Assembly (NCBI GenBank): GCA_015067435.1
Contig: SVMM01000004.1
Location: 1 to 64,000 of the forward strand
Reading direction: 5' to 3'
Source: Oscillospiraceae bacterium
Lineage (GTDB): Bacteria; Bacillota; Clostridia; Oscillospirales; Oscillospiraceae
DNA: 64,000 nt
The translations under genes were made by a program, and so were the position numbers. Under the pieces are notes generated by a model. That model made no database searches and was not told where the DNA came from. It worked only from the letters and a program-made list of their open reading frames with translations. Below, piece by piece: positions 55,961 through 64,000 of this stretch; position 1 is the first letter of the stretch, and every line of letters starts with the position of its first letter.

Positions 55961-58168
55961 TCAGCGCGCCAGAAGCTCCAAAAACGCTTCCTCGTTCTCG
56001 CGTGCCTTCTCCCGCAGCGCGTCAGCCGCGCGCGTCAGCCGCTCGACATACGCCGCGCGGTCGTCCAGCACCTCGCGCAGCGTGCGCAGCGCCGCGTCCG
56101 CGTCGAAATCCGCCAGCGTTCCCGCCAGCGGCATCCCCAGCGCGTGGGCGCATGCGCTGACCTTCGGGTCGTACACCACGCCCAGCACCGGCACGTGCGC
56201 GCAGGCGGCGAAGATCATGCTGTGCAGCCGCGTGCTCACTACCGCGTCCATGCACGCGAGCATGTCCGCCATGGCGGCGGGATCGTATGGCGCGGAGAGC
56301 TCGTACGCCTGCGCGTGCATCTGTGCGCGCACCGCCGCGCTCGCCGTCGTGTCCGCCGGCTGCTGCATGTCGATGAACGCCACCGCCGCCGTCTCGCTCA
56401 CCGCGTCGCAGAACGCAGCAAATGCGGCGGCGTTCGTCTCCATTCCCGCCGCGAAGCGCACGGACACGCCGACGACGCTCTTGTCCGCCGGGATTCCCAG
56501 CGCGCGGAGCCGTTCGCGGCCGCGCGTGCTGTCGCCGCCCGGCATCGTGTACACGGGGTCGGCGGTGACGCGGATGTGCTCGTTCTTCACGCCCATCTCG
56601 CGCAGCGCGTCCAGCGACTCCGCGTCGCGCAGCGTGATGACGTCCGCCATCTCGCACACGTCGCGCACGCGCTCGCGGTTGCGCGCGCCGTCCACAGGCC
56701 CGACGCCGTTCGCGTAAAACATCACGGGCTTGCCGAAGCGCTTCGCGAGGCGGATCAGTGTCGTGTAGTACAGCAGCGAGCGCGTGGACGTCCGGTCCTG
56801 CAGCAGGCTGCCGCCGCCGCTGACAAAGCAGCTCGCGTTTTTGATCGCGCGGCGCACCGCCAGCGGCGCGAAGCGGTTGACCGCCTCCACGCCGCACTTC
56901 TCGCGCGTCTCCGCCGGATGGCGGGAGAGCGCCACCAGCTTCGCCCCCGGCGCCGCCTCGCCGATGCGCTCGCGCAGGGAGAGCAAAATCGCGTCGTCGC
57001 CCAGATTGCGGAACCCGTAATAGCCGGAGAGCACGATGCGCGTGTGCTCGGCAAGCACAGCGCGGTAGACCGACTCGCAGTCCGCCGCCATGCGCGAGAC
57101 CGAGTAGTGCTCGCGCACGACGCTTCTCCCGTAGCGCCCCAGCGCGGCGCGCTCGTCGCCGCTAAGTTTACATAATGTTCTTATCAAGTCACCGTACAGC
57201 AGCTCCTCGGTCGGCATCTCGCAGCCGCGGCAGCAAAAGTTGCTCTCCTGCGCGACGGCGAGCTTTTCCTCGCCGAACAGACCCAGATAGCCCTGCTCAC
57301 CCGCGATGATCGCGCTCTTTTCCGCCGCCATCGCCTCCAGCGCCGCGCGGCTGACGCCGACGAACACGTCGCCCGCGGCGACGATCTCATTGATGTCCGT
57401 GCGCGCGCCGGTCATCACGACGAAGTCCTCGCCCGCGGCGGCATTGACCGCCTCCGCCTGCGCGCGCAGCTCGTCGAACACGTCGCCGCCGCCCGCGATC
57501 AGCAGCCGCACGCCCGGGATCTCCGAGCGCAGCCGCGGCGCGATGGCGAGCAGCTGGCGCGTGACCATCGTGCAGCTCGCGTCCATGCGGCTGACGTGGA
57601 CGACCACCGGCCCCGCCGCACCGTCGAGGCACTCGCGCCGGATACGCTCCGGCGAGACGTCCGGGGAGAACTTGTCCGTGTCGATGCCGTTGATCGTCAG
57701 CGTGATATGCTCCTCCGGGATGCCGTAATTCTCCTCCAGATAGGCGCGGATGTCCTCGCTGACCGCCACCGTGCGCTCGCCCCAGTTGGCGATGCGCTTG
57801 AGAATTGGGTTTACATAAAATACGCCATGTGCCGTGGTGACAAAGGGGAAGCCCATCTCGCGGTGCAAAATGCCGCACAGAAAGCCCGGGATGCGGGCAT
57901 GGGCGTGGACGACGTCGGGCTTCTCCTCGCGGATGACGCGGCGCAGGATGCCCAGCGAGCGCAGCATCAGCGGGATGCTGCGCCGGTGCAAGGGCGCGCG
58001 GTGGCAGCGGACGCCCGCCTCCGTCAGCTCGCGCTCGTACACGCCGCCGTTGGAGACGACCGCCACGTCCCAGCCGTCGCGGCGCAGCTGGCGCACAAGC
58101 TCGACGACGTGGGTCTCCGCGCCGCCGATCTCCAGCCCCATCAGCACCATCAGGATCTTCTTGCTCAT
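55961..58168 (-). CDS. csaB: Fusion of GT4 glycosyltransferase and CsaB polysaccharide pyruvyl transferase
   Basis: A 735-residue two-enzyme protein. Residues 1 to about 370 are a GT4/GT-B glycosyltransferase (MGLEIGGAETHVVELVRQL, DVVHAHARIPG, TINGIDTDKFSPD, SRAALEAMAAEKSAIIAGEQG). Residues about 372-735 are a CsaB-type ketal-pyruvyl transferase (SGYYGFRNLGDDAIL, FVSGGGSLLQDRTSTRSLLYY, ANGVGPV, STRLHSMIFAACAHVPVLGVVYDPK). CsaB adds pyruvate to the wall polymer that anchors SLH-domain S-layer proteins. It is the last gene of the envelope operon, overlapping the DUF4330 gene by ATGA. The domain join shows no frameshift. Confidence 0.92.
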   Translation of the reverse strand: MSKKILMVLMGLEIGGAETHVVELVRQLRRDGWDVAVVSNGGVYERELTEAGVRCHRAPLHRRSIPLMLRSLGILRRVIREEKPDVVHAHARIPGFLCGILHREMGFPFVTTAHGVFYVNPILKRIANWGERTVAVSEDIRAYLEENYGIPEEHITLTINGIDTDKFSPDVSPERIRRECLDGAAGPVVVHVSRMDASCTMVTRQLLAIAPRLRSEIPGVRLLIAGGGDVFDELRAQAEAVNAAAGEDFVVMTGARTDINEIVAAGDVFVGVSRAALEAMAAEKSAIIAGEQGYLGLFGEEKLAVAQESNFCCRGCEMPTEELLYGDLIRTLCKLSGDERAALGRYGRSVVREHYSVSRMAADCESVYRAVLAEHTRIVLSGYYGFRNLGDDAILLSLRERIGEAAPGAKLVALSRHPAETREKCGVEAVNRFAPLAVRRAIKNASCFVSGGGSLLQDRTSTRSLLYYTTLIRLAKRFGKPVMFYANGVGPVDGARNRERVRDVCEMADVITLRDAESLDALREMGVKNEHIRVTADPVYTMPGGDSTRGRERLRALGIPADKSVVGVSVRFAAGMETNAAAFAAFCDAVSETAAVAFIDMQQPADTTASAAVRAQMHAQAYELSAPYDPAAMADMLACMDAVVSTRLHSMIFAACAHVPVLGVVYDPKVSACAHALGMPLAGTLADFDADAALRTLREVLDDRAAYVERLTRAADALREKARENEEAFLELLAR

Positions 58169-59052
58169 GACGCCTTTTCGATGCTCTCGATGGAGCTGAA
58201 CGTGACGATGCGATAGACGTACTGCGACTCCACGACGATGTTCGCGCCGGTCTTGAGCTCCGTCACGCCGCCGAGGTAGTAGCCGTCCGCCTTGGTGACG
58301 AACTTGCCGCGCAGCTGCACGAGGATCGCGCAGCGCTCCGGCTTCACGGCGTAGACGCCCTTGCCGTCGGGACCGACGTGCGACTCGCCGTATGGCTCCG
58401 TCGTCACCGCCTCCACCACGCCGAGGAAGCCCCCGGTCTTCGCCTCATAGAAGCGGTCGCCAACGTGGATGTTCTCGACGTAAAAGTCGCGCGCGTCGTC
58501 GAAGCGCAGCGTGTAGAGCGCCTCGCCGTCGCCGGTGCCGGTCTCCGTGTTCTCGGCGACCGCCGCGCCCATCGTGTCCACGTCGACGACGTAGCCCACC
58601 TTGGCGAAGCCGCGCCCCTTGACGGCGACCTCCGTGCCCAGCTTGATCGGCACGGAGCCGAACACGATGTCGCGCCCCGTGGAGTAGCAGTCGCCCTCGA
58701 TGGTCATATACAGGTCGACGCTCTCCTGATATTCGTACTTCACCCACGCGCCGACCGCCTCGGAATACCCGATCTCGACGTGCGGCACGGCATAGAAATC
58801 CGCCAGCTTGCCGATGTATGCCCCATCGGTGGAGCGGAACACGTCGACGCCCTTCTCCAGCGCGTCCGCCATGCCCTGCGGCGCCTTGGTGAGCTCCACC
58901 GTACAGCGCATCTTCACGGTCTCGCGGCCGACGTCCGCGCCCGCGGCGCGGTTGCGCAGGGCGAGCACGCCCACGGCGACCGCCGCGGCGAGCGCGAGGA
59001 TCAGCAGATCGAACACATTGAAGCGCAGGCGCTTCCTCTGATTATTTTCCAT
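58165..59052 (-). CDS. DUF4330 family membrane-anchored protein
   Basis: A 295-residue protein with one N-terminal membrane helix (FNVFDLLILALAAAVAVGVLAL) and an extracytoplasmic beta-rich part with two similar halves (VPIKLGTEVAVKGRGFAKVGYV; GGVTELKTGANIVVESQYV). It matches DUF4330, which is often seen in polysaccharide or csaB clusters; its role is unknown. It overlaps the upstream glycosyltransferase gene by 11 bases and the downstream fusion gene by four. Confidence 0.82.
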   Translation of the reverse strand: MENNQRKRLRFNVFDLLILALAAAVAVGVLALRNRAAGADVGRETVKMRCTVELTKAPQGMADALEKGVDVFRSTDGAYIGKLADFYAVPHVEIGYSEAVGAWVKYEYQESVDLYMTIEGDCYSTGRDIVFGSVPIKLGTEVAVKGRGFAKVGYVVDVDTMGAAVAENTETGTGDGEALYTLRFDDARDFYVENIHVGDRFYEAKTGGFLGVVEAVTTEPYGESHVGPDGKGVYAVKPERCAILVQLRGKFVTKADGYYLGGVTELKTGANIVVESQYVYRIVTFSSIESIEKAS

Positions 59053-60169
59053 GTCCCGTTTCCTCCATTGCTTTGAGATAGACCCGCTCCACGTTCCGGG
59101 CGAAGATCTCGCCGGTGAAGCGCTCGTTGAAAATCTCGACGGCGCGTTTTTGCATCCGTGCCAGCGTCTCTGGCTCGTCCATCAGCCGCGCGACCGCCGC
59201 CTTGAGCCCCGCGCTCGACCGGTTTGGGAACAGGAGGCCGTTCTCCCCGTCGTCCACCAGCCACGGGTTGCCGCCGTAGTCGGACACGACCGCGGGCACG
59301 CCCATGCTCATGCCCTCCAAAATCGAGAGGCTGGACGTCTCCGTGCCGTAGGAGGCGTTGAGCTGCACGTCCAGCACGCTCAAAAACGGCGCGACGTCCG
59401 AGCAGAAGCCGAGGAACCGCACCTCATTTTCAAGGCCCCGGCGCGCGACCTCGCCGCGCAGCTCGTCCTCGTAGCCGCCCTTGCCCGCGATCAGCACCTT
59501 GAACCGGCGGCCCTCCGCCTTGAGCATTTCCGCCGCCTCGACGATGTGCAGATGCCCCTTGTACGGCTCGATGCGCGCGAGGATGCCGAGCACGAAGTCG
59601 CCGTCCTCAACGCCCCATTCCTTCCGCACGGCGGCGCAGGTCTCCGCGCCGCAGCGCTCCACCGGCGCGACGCCGTTCATCATCACCGTGATCTTTTTCG
59701 CGGAGATGCCCGCGTCCGTCAGGTTTTCCGCCGCGGCGGGGCTGACCGCGATGATGTGGTCGGCGTAGTGCTCGTTGACGAGCTTATTGACCCAGCGTCC
59801 GGGCGGATAGCGCAGCTTCGCCGGAACGGGGAACGCGCTGTGGCGCGTGTAGATCACGACCGCGCCGCACTGCCGCGCGGCGATGCGTCCGGAGAGCGAG
59901 CCGTGGGTGTGCACGATGTCCGGCTTCGTGCCATGAATCAACGCCTTGAGCATTCGGACGTCGTCCGCGTGGTACGAGCGCTCGGCGAGACCGTCGACCT
60001 CGTACACCTTGCCGCCCAGCTCGCGCAGCGGCTCCGCCAGCAGGCTGCCGCGCGGCACCGCGATCAGCGTCTCGAACCGCTCCGCGTCCGCGTAGCGCAG
60101 GTAGTTGAGCAGCACGCGGCCCGCGCCGCCGATGTTGCTGTCGCTGATGATGTTGAGTACCCGTATCAC
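59042..60169 (-). CDS. GT4-family glycosyltransferase
   Basis: A 375-residue GT-B enzyme that probably adds a sugar to a lipid-linked polymer on the cytoplasmic side. It has ISDSNIGGAGRVLLNYL, DIVHTHGSLSGRIAA, YTRHSAFPVP, MNGVAPV, LARIEPYKGH and the sugar-nucleotide E-x7-E motif in SSLSILEGMSMGVPAV. The start is GTG 60169 (VIRVLNIISD), overlapping the previous stop as GTGA. Confidence 0.9.
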   Translation of the reverse strand: MIRVLNIISDSNIGGAGRVLLNYLRYADAERFETLIAVPRGSLLAEPLRELGGKVYEVDGLAERSYHADDVRMLKALIHGTKPDIVHTHGSLSGRIAARQCGAVVIYTRHSAFPVPAKLRYPPGRWVNKLVNEHYADHIIAVSPAAAENLTDAGISAKKITVMMNGVAPVERCGAETCAAVRKEWGVEDGDFVLGILARIEPYKGHLHIVEAAEMLKAEGRRFKVLIAGKGGYEDELRGEVARRGLENEVRFLGFCSDVAPFLSVLDVQLNASYGTETSSLSILEGMSMGVPAVVSDYGGNPWLVDDGENGLLFPNRSSAGLKAAVARLMDEPETLARMQKRAVEIFNERFTGEIFARNVERVYLKAMEETGHGK

Positions 60170-61635
60170 AGCCTCAGCCCTCCCTCCGGCAGCTCGCCGC
60201 GCCGCGCGCTCAGGGCGCCGAGCCCCAGATACGCCCAGAACAGGAGCATCACGCGGTAGTTGTAGAACGAATAGTCGGTCATCGCCTGCACCAGAAAGCC
60301 CAGCACACCCGACAGAAAGCCGATTTGCAGCAGGCGCGATGCGCCGTCCGTCTCCCGCCGCAGCGCTCCGCAGAGCATTCGGAAATAGCGCAGCAGCACC
60401 CACAGGAACACGATCAGCGCCGCGATGCCCGCGTCGCACACGATCTGCAAAAACAGGTTGTGCGAGTGCGGCGCGATGATCGCCTCGTAGCTGTAGAACG
60501 GGTAGATGCGGTTGAACGCCGCCTCGCCCGGGCCGATGCCGGTTAGCCAGTAGCCGTCACGTAGCATCTTGATCGTGCCGAGCCAGATGTTGACGCGGTA
60601 GGAGGTCGACTGGTCGGCGAGGTTGCCGATGCTCGTGAAGCGCGAGACCACCGTATCCGGCAGCACGGCGAACAGTCCGAGGAGCGCGAAAGGCACGAGC
60701 ACCACCAGCCGCGGCTGCCAGAGAAGGAAGAACGCCGCGCCGGCGAACAGCAGTCCCAGCCACGCGCCGCGGGAGTAGGTCAGGATCATGCACAGGCACA
60801 TCGCGCCGCAGCAGGCGAGGTAATAGAGCCTGCGCCACGTCCCCTTTGCCGAGAGCAGCTTCGCGCCGCCCAGCGCGATCATCAGGATGAGGTACTGGCC
60901 CAGCATGTTCGGGTTTTGCAGCGTCCCGCTCACGCGGAAGCGGATCGAGGAGAACATGTCCTCGTCCACCCACGCCGCCGACTGGTAGCCCCACTTGAAA
61001 ATGTACTGCAAAATGCCGTAGCAGGAGACCGCCGCGCCCGCCGTGACCATCAGCGCGGTGAGCAGGTCAAGCTGCTCGCGCGTGTCCGCAGAATGGAAAA
61101 GCGCGAGCGAGAAGAAGATGAACGCGATGGTCAAAACGCCGATCAGCAGGCTCTCGCGCACGCTCACGGACGTCAGCGTGCCCACGAGATAGCACGCGGC
61201 GTAGAGCGCCACTGGCACGCCCAGCGGCAGATGCAGCAGCGTCCGCTCCCGCTCGTGCAGCAGCCGCAGCAGCACCGAGGCGCAGCCCGCGAGCGCCAGC
61301 CCCAGCACCGCCATCGTCGGCAGCAGCGGGGCGAGGACCGCGGCCAGCGCACACCAGACAAAGCTGTGCAGGAAAATGCTGCCCTCGAACACGCGATGAA
61401 TGCGCAGCCGCTCGTACACGCCGCACAGCGCAGCGCGCACGCGTCCCGGCGCGGCGCGCCCCTCCGGATAGCGCGGCGTGCAGAACGTGCCGATGAAAAG
61501 GCTCTCGTTCCACAGCCGCCCCACGGCGCGGCACAGCTTGTCAAATCCGCGTCCCAGCGCCGAGCGCGACAACGCGTTCCATATCCTCACGAGGACGCTC
61601 CACAGCGTCCCCAGAATCAGGCTCTCCTGAATCAA
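60166..61635 (-). CDS. O-antigen ligase/polymerase-like (WaaL/Wzy_C) membrane protein
   Basis: A 489-residue protein with about 12 helices and a long periplasm-side-type loop. FRVSGTLQNPNMLGQYLILMIAL and the later LTGIGPGEAAFNR and HSHNLFLQIVCDAG are the Wzy_C/O-antigen ligase signatures. It would polymerise or transfer a lipid-linked glycan outside the membrane. The start is TTG 61635 with AAGGGGGAG six bases before and TTGA overlap with murJ. Confidence 0.87.
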   Translation of the reverse strand: MIQESLILGTLWSVLVRIWNALSRSALGRGFDKLCRAVGRLWNESLFIGTFCTPRYPEGRAAPGRVRAALCGVYERLRIHRVFEGSIFLHSFVWCALAAVLAPLLPTMAVLGLALAGCASVLLRLLHERERTLLHLPLGVPVALYAACYLVGTLTSVSVRESLLIGVLTIAFIFFSLALFHSADTREQLDLLTALMVTAGAAVSCYGILQYIFKWGYQSAAWVDEDMFSSIRFRVSGTLQNPNMLGQYLILMIALGGAKLLSAKGTWRRLYYLACCGAMCLCMILTYSRGAWLGLLFAGAAFFLLWQPRLVVLVPFALLGLFAVLPDTVVSRFTSIGNLADQSTSYRVNIWLGTIKMLRDGYWLTGIGPGEAAFNRIYPFYSYEAIIAPHSHNLFLQIVCDAGIAALIVFLWVLLRYFRMLCGALRRETDGASRLLQIGFLSGVLGFLVQAMTDYSFYNYRVMLLFWAYLGLGALSARRGELPEGGLRL

Positions 61636-63188
61636 GTCGATCTCCCCCTTTTGCGCAAAAGCGCTTTGATCTGCGCCACCGTGCTCACCTGAATGAGCCA
61701 CGCCAGCAGCAGATAGACCGCGACGCCCAGCACCGTCGGCGCGCCGACGGTCAGCACGCGCTGCGCGACGCCGTCGCCGTTCAGATGCGCCGCCAGCTTA
61801 TCCTGCGCCAGCCACACGGCGGCGCCCATCAGCGCCGCGCAGACGAGCATCTTGGCAAAGTCGACCGCCGCCGCGCGGCTCAGCACGCCGCGATAGCGCC
61901 GCGCCGCGGCGAAAAACAGCACCAGCGCCGGCAGCGCCAGACTCACCGCCGAGGCGAGCGCCAGCCCGCGCAGGCCGAGCAGCGGCGCAAGTAGTTGACA
62001 TAATATTACGTTTGCCGCCACCGAGATTACGCCCGCGAGCAGCGGCGTCTTTCCCTGCTGCTCGGCGTAGAACGCGCGGCTCAAAATGATCTGCACGCCG
62101 TAGCCCAGCATACCGAGCGACAAAAACGTCAGCGCGCCCGCCGTCAAATCCGTGGACTGCGCGTCCCACGCGCCCCACTCGTACAAAAGCCGCACCACAG
62201 GTCGCGCAAGCGCCGCAAGCCCCGCCGCCATGGGCGTGAGCAGGAACAGCATCGCGCTGAGCGTGCCGGAAATGCTCTCCCCCATCGCCGCCTCGTCCTG
62301 CCGCGCGGCGTAGCGCGACATCTCCGGGAAGATAACGTTCGCGATGGAGAGCACGAACACGCCCGCGACGATGGTGTAGAGCGTGTTGGCGTACTCCAGC
62401 GCGCTCGCCCCGCCGGGGATGAAGGACGCGTAGCGCGTCGCCACCGTCAGGTTCAGCGGCTGCACCCATGTGCTCACCAGCACGGGGCCCGCCAACAGCA
62501 AAATTTTATGTAAACCTTCGTGCCGGAGCGCGGGGTGATAGCGGTAGCCGAAGCGCCGCAGCGCGGGCAGCTGGATGAACACCTGCACCGACCAGCCCAG
62601 CAGGAACGAGACCGCGAGGCCGACGACGCCGAAGCGCCGGACGAAAAACAGGTAGTAAAGGATGATGACCAGATTCGACGCGGTGGACAGCAGCGCCGGA
62701 ATATTGAACTCGCCGAGCGACTGCAAAATGCCGACGATGGAGAATGCCAGCCCCGTGAAAAGCACCGTCGGGAAAAGGATGCGCAGCAGCTGCGCGCAGA
62801 GCGCGGCGGTCGGCGCGTCGAAGCCCTGCGCCAGCAGCGCGGTGATCGGCGCGGCGAAGAGCATCCCCAGCGCGCTGAGCGCGGCGGTGAGCAGCGTCAT
62901 GACCGTGATAAACGCGCCGGAGAGGCGAAACGCCTCGTCCTTCCCTTTCTTTTCGAGATATTCGTTGAACACGGGGATGAAGCTCGCCGAGATCGCGGAG
63001 GCGAAGATCGCGTCGAAGAAGTTGCGCGGGATGCGGCTCGCGGCCATGAATGCGTCCGCCGCCATGCCGGTGGCGAAGTTCTGCCCCAGCAGCATGTCCC
63101 GCGCCAGTCCCAGCACCTTGCCCAGCAGCGTCAGCGCCATCATCACGCCCACCGTGCGGATATTCTTTTTTTGCTGTTCCTTTTGCAT
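61632..63188 (-). CDS. murJ: Lipid II flippase MurJ (MviN family)
   Basis: A 518-residue MOP-superfamily flippase with 14 helices. MALTLLGKVLGLARDMLLGQNFATG opens the protein, then SASFIPVFNEYLEKKG, GILQSLGEFNIPALLS, FIPGGASALEYANTLYTI and FYAEQQGKTPLLAG. It flips lipid II, or here perhaps the wall-polymer lipid intermediate, because it heads a polysaccharide operon. AAAGGA precedes ATG 63188; the promoter is at 63223-63251. Confidence 0.92.
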   Translation of the reverse strand: MQKEQQKKNIRTVGVMMALTLLGKVLGLARDMLLGQNFATGMAADAFMAASRIPRNFFDAIFASAISASFIPVFNEYLEKKGKDEAFRLSGAFITVMTLLTAALSALGMLFAAPITALLAQGFDAPTAALCAQLLRILFPTVLFTGLAFSIVGILQSLGEFNIPALLSTASNLVIILYYLFFVRRFGVVGLAVSFLLGWSVQVFIQLPALRRFGYRYHPALRHEGLHKILLLAGPVLVSTWVQPLNLTVATRYASFIPGGASALEYANTLYTIVAGVFVLSIANVIFPEMSRYAARQDEAAMGESISGTLSAMLFLLTPMAAGLAALARPVVRLLYEWGAWDAQSTDLTAGALTFLSLGMLGYGVQIILSRAFYAEQQGKTPLLAGVISVAANVILCQLLAPLLGLRGLALASAVSLALPALVLFFAAARRYRGVLSRAAAVDFAKMLVCAALMGAAVWLAQDKLAAHLNGDGVAQRVLTVGAPTVLGVAVYLLLAWLIQVSTVAQIKALLRKRGRST

Positions 63189-63222
63189 GGCCGTTCCTTT
63201 ATGTCAACATAATATCAATGAT

Positions 63223-63251
63223 ATCATAGCAGAAAATTCCGGCTTTGTCTA
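63223..63251 (-). promoter_or_regulatory. Promoter of the murJ-csaB operon
   Basis: On the minus strand TAGACA (63246-63251), 17 bases and TATGAT (63223-63228), preceded by TGC as an extended -10. Confidence 0.7.
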
Positions 63252-63351
63252 CCTCCGAGGCGTTCTTTTCCGCCGGGCGCTTTCTTCATCCTGATCGCCC
63301 TGCGGCGTCCGGCGGCGGCGCATCTTGTCGAAACCGCCCACAAAAAGAGCA

Positions 63352-63380
63352 TTGCGCTTTTGTGCGGAATCGTTTATAAT
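63352..63380 (+). promoter_or_regulatory. Promoter of murC
   Basis: TTGCGC (63352-63357), 17 bases and TATAAT (63375-63380), 42 bases before the start codon. Confidence 0.75.
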
Positions 63381-63422
63381 AGTAGGGCTGAAAATTTGCC
63401 AATTCCCGAAAGGATCGTGCAT

Positions 63423-64000
63423 ATGGACATTTCCTCTTATCTGGTTCCCGGTTCCCGCGCCCATCTCGCCGGCATCGGCGGCGTCTCCATGAGCCCGCTC
63501 GCCGAGGTGCTGCACGGCATGGGACTCACCGTGCAGGGCAGCGACATGAACTTAAGCCCCGCCGTCGAGCATCTGCGCTCTCTGGACATCCCCGTCGCCA
63601 TCGGCCACGCCGCCGACAATCTGGGCGACTGCGACTTCGTCATCCGCACCGCCGCCATCCACGACGACAACCCCGAGATCTCCGGCGCGGTCACGCGCGG
63701 CATTCCGGTGTTCGAGCGCGCGCAGGCGTGGGGCGCGATCATGAAGGGCTATCAGAACGCCCTGTGCATCTCCGGCACCCACGGCAAGACCACGACCACC
63801 GCCATGGCGACGCACATCTTCATGGCGGCGCAGAAGGACCCCACGGTCATGATCGGCGGCACGCTGGAGCTTCTGCACTCCGGCTACCGCGTCGGCAAGG
63901 GCGACACGATCATCGCCGAGAGCTGCGAATACTGCAACTCGTTTCTGAGCTTTTTCCCCACCGTCGCGGTCATCCTCAACGTGGAGGCGGATCACCTCGA
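63423..64000 (+). CDS. murC: UDP-N-acetylmuramate--L-alanine ligase (N-terminal part, runs off the window)
   Basis: First cytoplasmic Mur ligase, adding L-Ala to UDP-MurNAc. The 192 codons present show the UDP-binding domain (AHLAGIGGVSMSPLAEVLHGMGLTVQGSD) and the ATP-binding loop CISGTHGKTTTTAM, followed by GGTLELLHSG and the start of the Mg/ATP region (NVEADHLD). ATG 63423 follows GAAAGGA. The C-terminal half is outside the window. The related Mpl ligase is a less likely alternative. Confidence 0.93.
   Translation, partial: MDISSYLVPGSRAHLAGIGGVSMSPLAEVLHGMGLTVQGSDMNLSPAVEHLRSLDIPVAIGHAADNLGDCDFVIRTAAIHDDNPEISGAVTRGIPVFERAQAWGAIMKGYQNALCISGTHGKTTTTAMATHIFMAAQKDPTVMIGGTLELLHSGYRVGKGDTIIAESCEYCNSFLSFFPTVAVILNVEADHL

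Noticed and set aside
63249..63515. Minus-strand frame between murJ and murC
   Set aside because: It covers the murC promoter and start in antisense; the short Arg-rich end (MRRRRTPQ) has no ribosome site.

Overview
This window is a GC-rich stretch of chromosome (about 60% G+C by eye) from an endospore-forming, anaerobic member of the Clostridia, most probably an Oscillospirales/Oscillospiraceae-type gut bacterium. The evidence is spore genes (spoVAD-spoVAE, cwlJ-gerQ), a butyryl-CoA dehydrogenase with its electron-transfer flavoprotein (bcd-etfB-etfA), RNase Y, LexA, a TRAP-TAXI transporter, secondary cell-wall polymer genes (csaB, LCP, murJ), and vegetative promoters of the TTGACA-N17-TATAAT kind with strong AGGAGG ribosome sites. 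The taxonomic placement is inference. The content is mostly core genome, with no phage, IS element or CRISPR array visible.

Layout. 1-8.0 kb: end of a zinc-ribbon protein, an LCP cell-wall ligase, two tRNA-Ser, spoVAE/spoVAD, then pepF, a Cys-rich protein, an NhaC-type antiporter and a sirtuin, followed by two tRNA-Leu. 8.3-16.7 kb: an HTH regulator fused to a complete desulfoferrodoxin, convergent with a free-standing rpoB-rpoC operon. 16.8-24.9 kb: a sodium:solute symporter, and a five-gene minus-strand run (beta-CASP RNase-like protein, RlmCD-like RNA methyltransferase, GNAT, asparaginase, ABC exporter). 25-33.9 kb: secA, two small genes, pgeF coupled to an orphan solute-binding lipoprotein, lexA and rny. 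34.7-44.4 kb (minus): amidase, TRAP-TAXI permease and binding protein, thrS, a small lipoprotein, etfA-etfB-bcd. 44.7-50.2 kb: nrdR and a SprT-like protein, DUF421/DUF4363, a phosphodiesterase with a small membrane protein, an Asn/Gln-rich mini-protein, and infC-rpmI-rplT behind an attenuator-like leader. 50.2-55.9 kb: gerQ/cwlJ, uppP, ftsK/spoIIIE, GNAT, ruvX. 56-63.2 kb (minus): a tightly coupled envelope-polysaccharide operon (murJ, O-antigen-ligase-like protein, glycosyltransferase, DUF4330, glycosyltransferase-CsaB fusion). The window ends inside murC.

The most unusual signal is a family of three long non-coding mosaics (28491-28954, 33920-34656, 49513-50220). They share an ordered set of palindromic modules, occur in either orientation, and keep hairpins while the arm sequences change. 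They behave like a dispersed structured repeat and not like genes. Other points of interest are the HTH-desulfoferrodoxin fusion, the AUU-started infC with a competing-arm leader, a threonyl-tRNA synthetase without its TGS domain, a structured terminator-ended RNA candidate between bcd and nrdR, and the glycosyltransferase-CsaB fusion.
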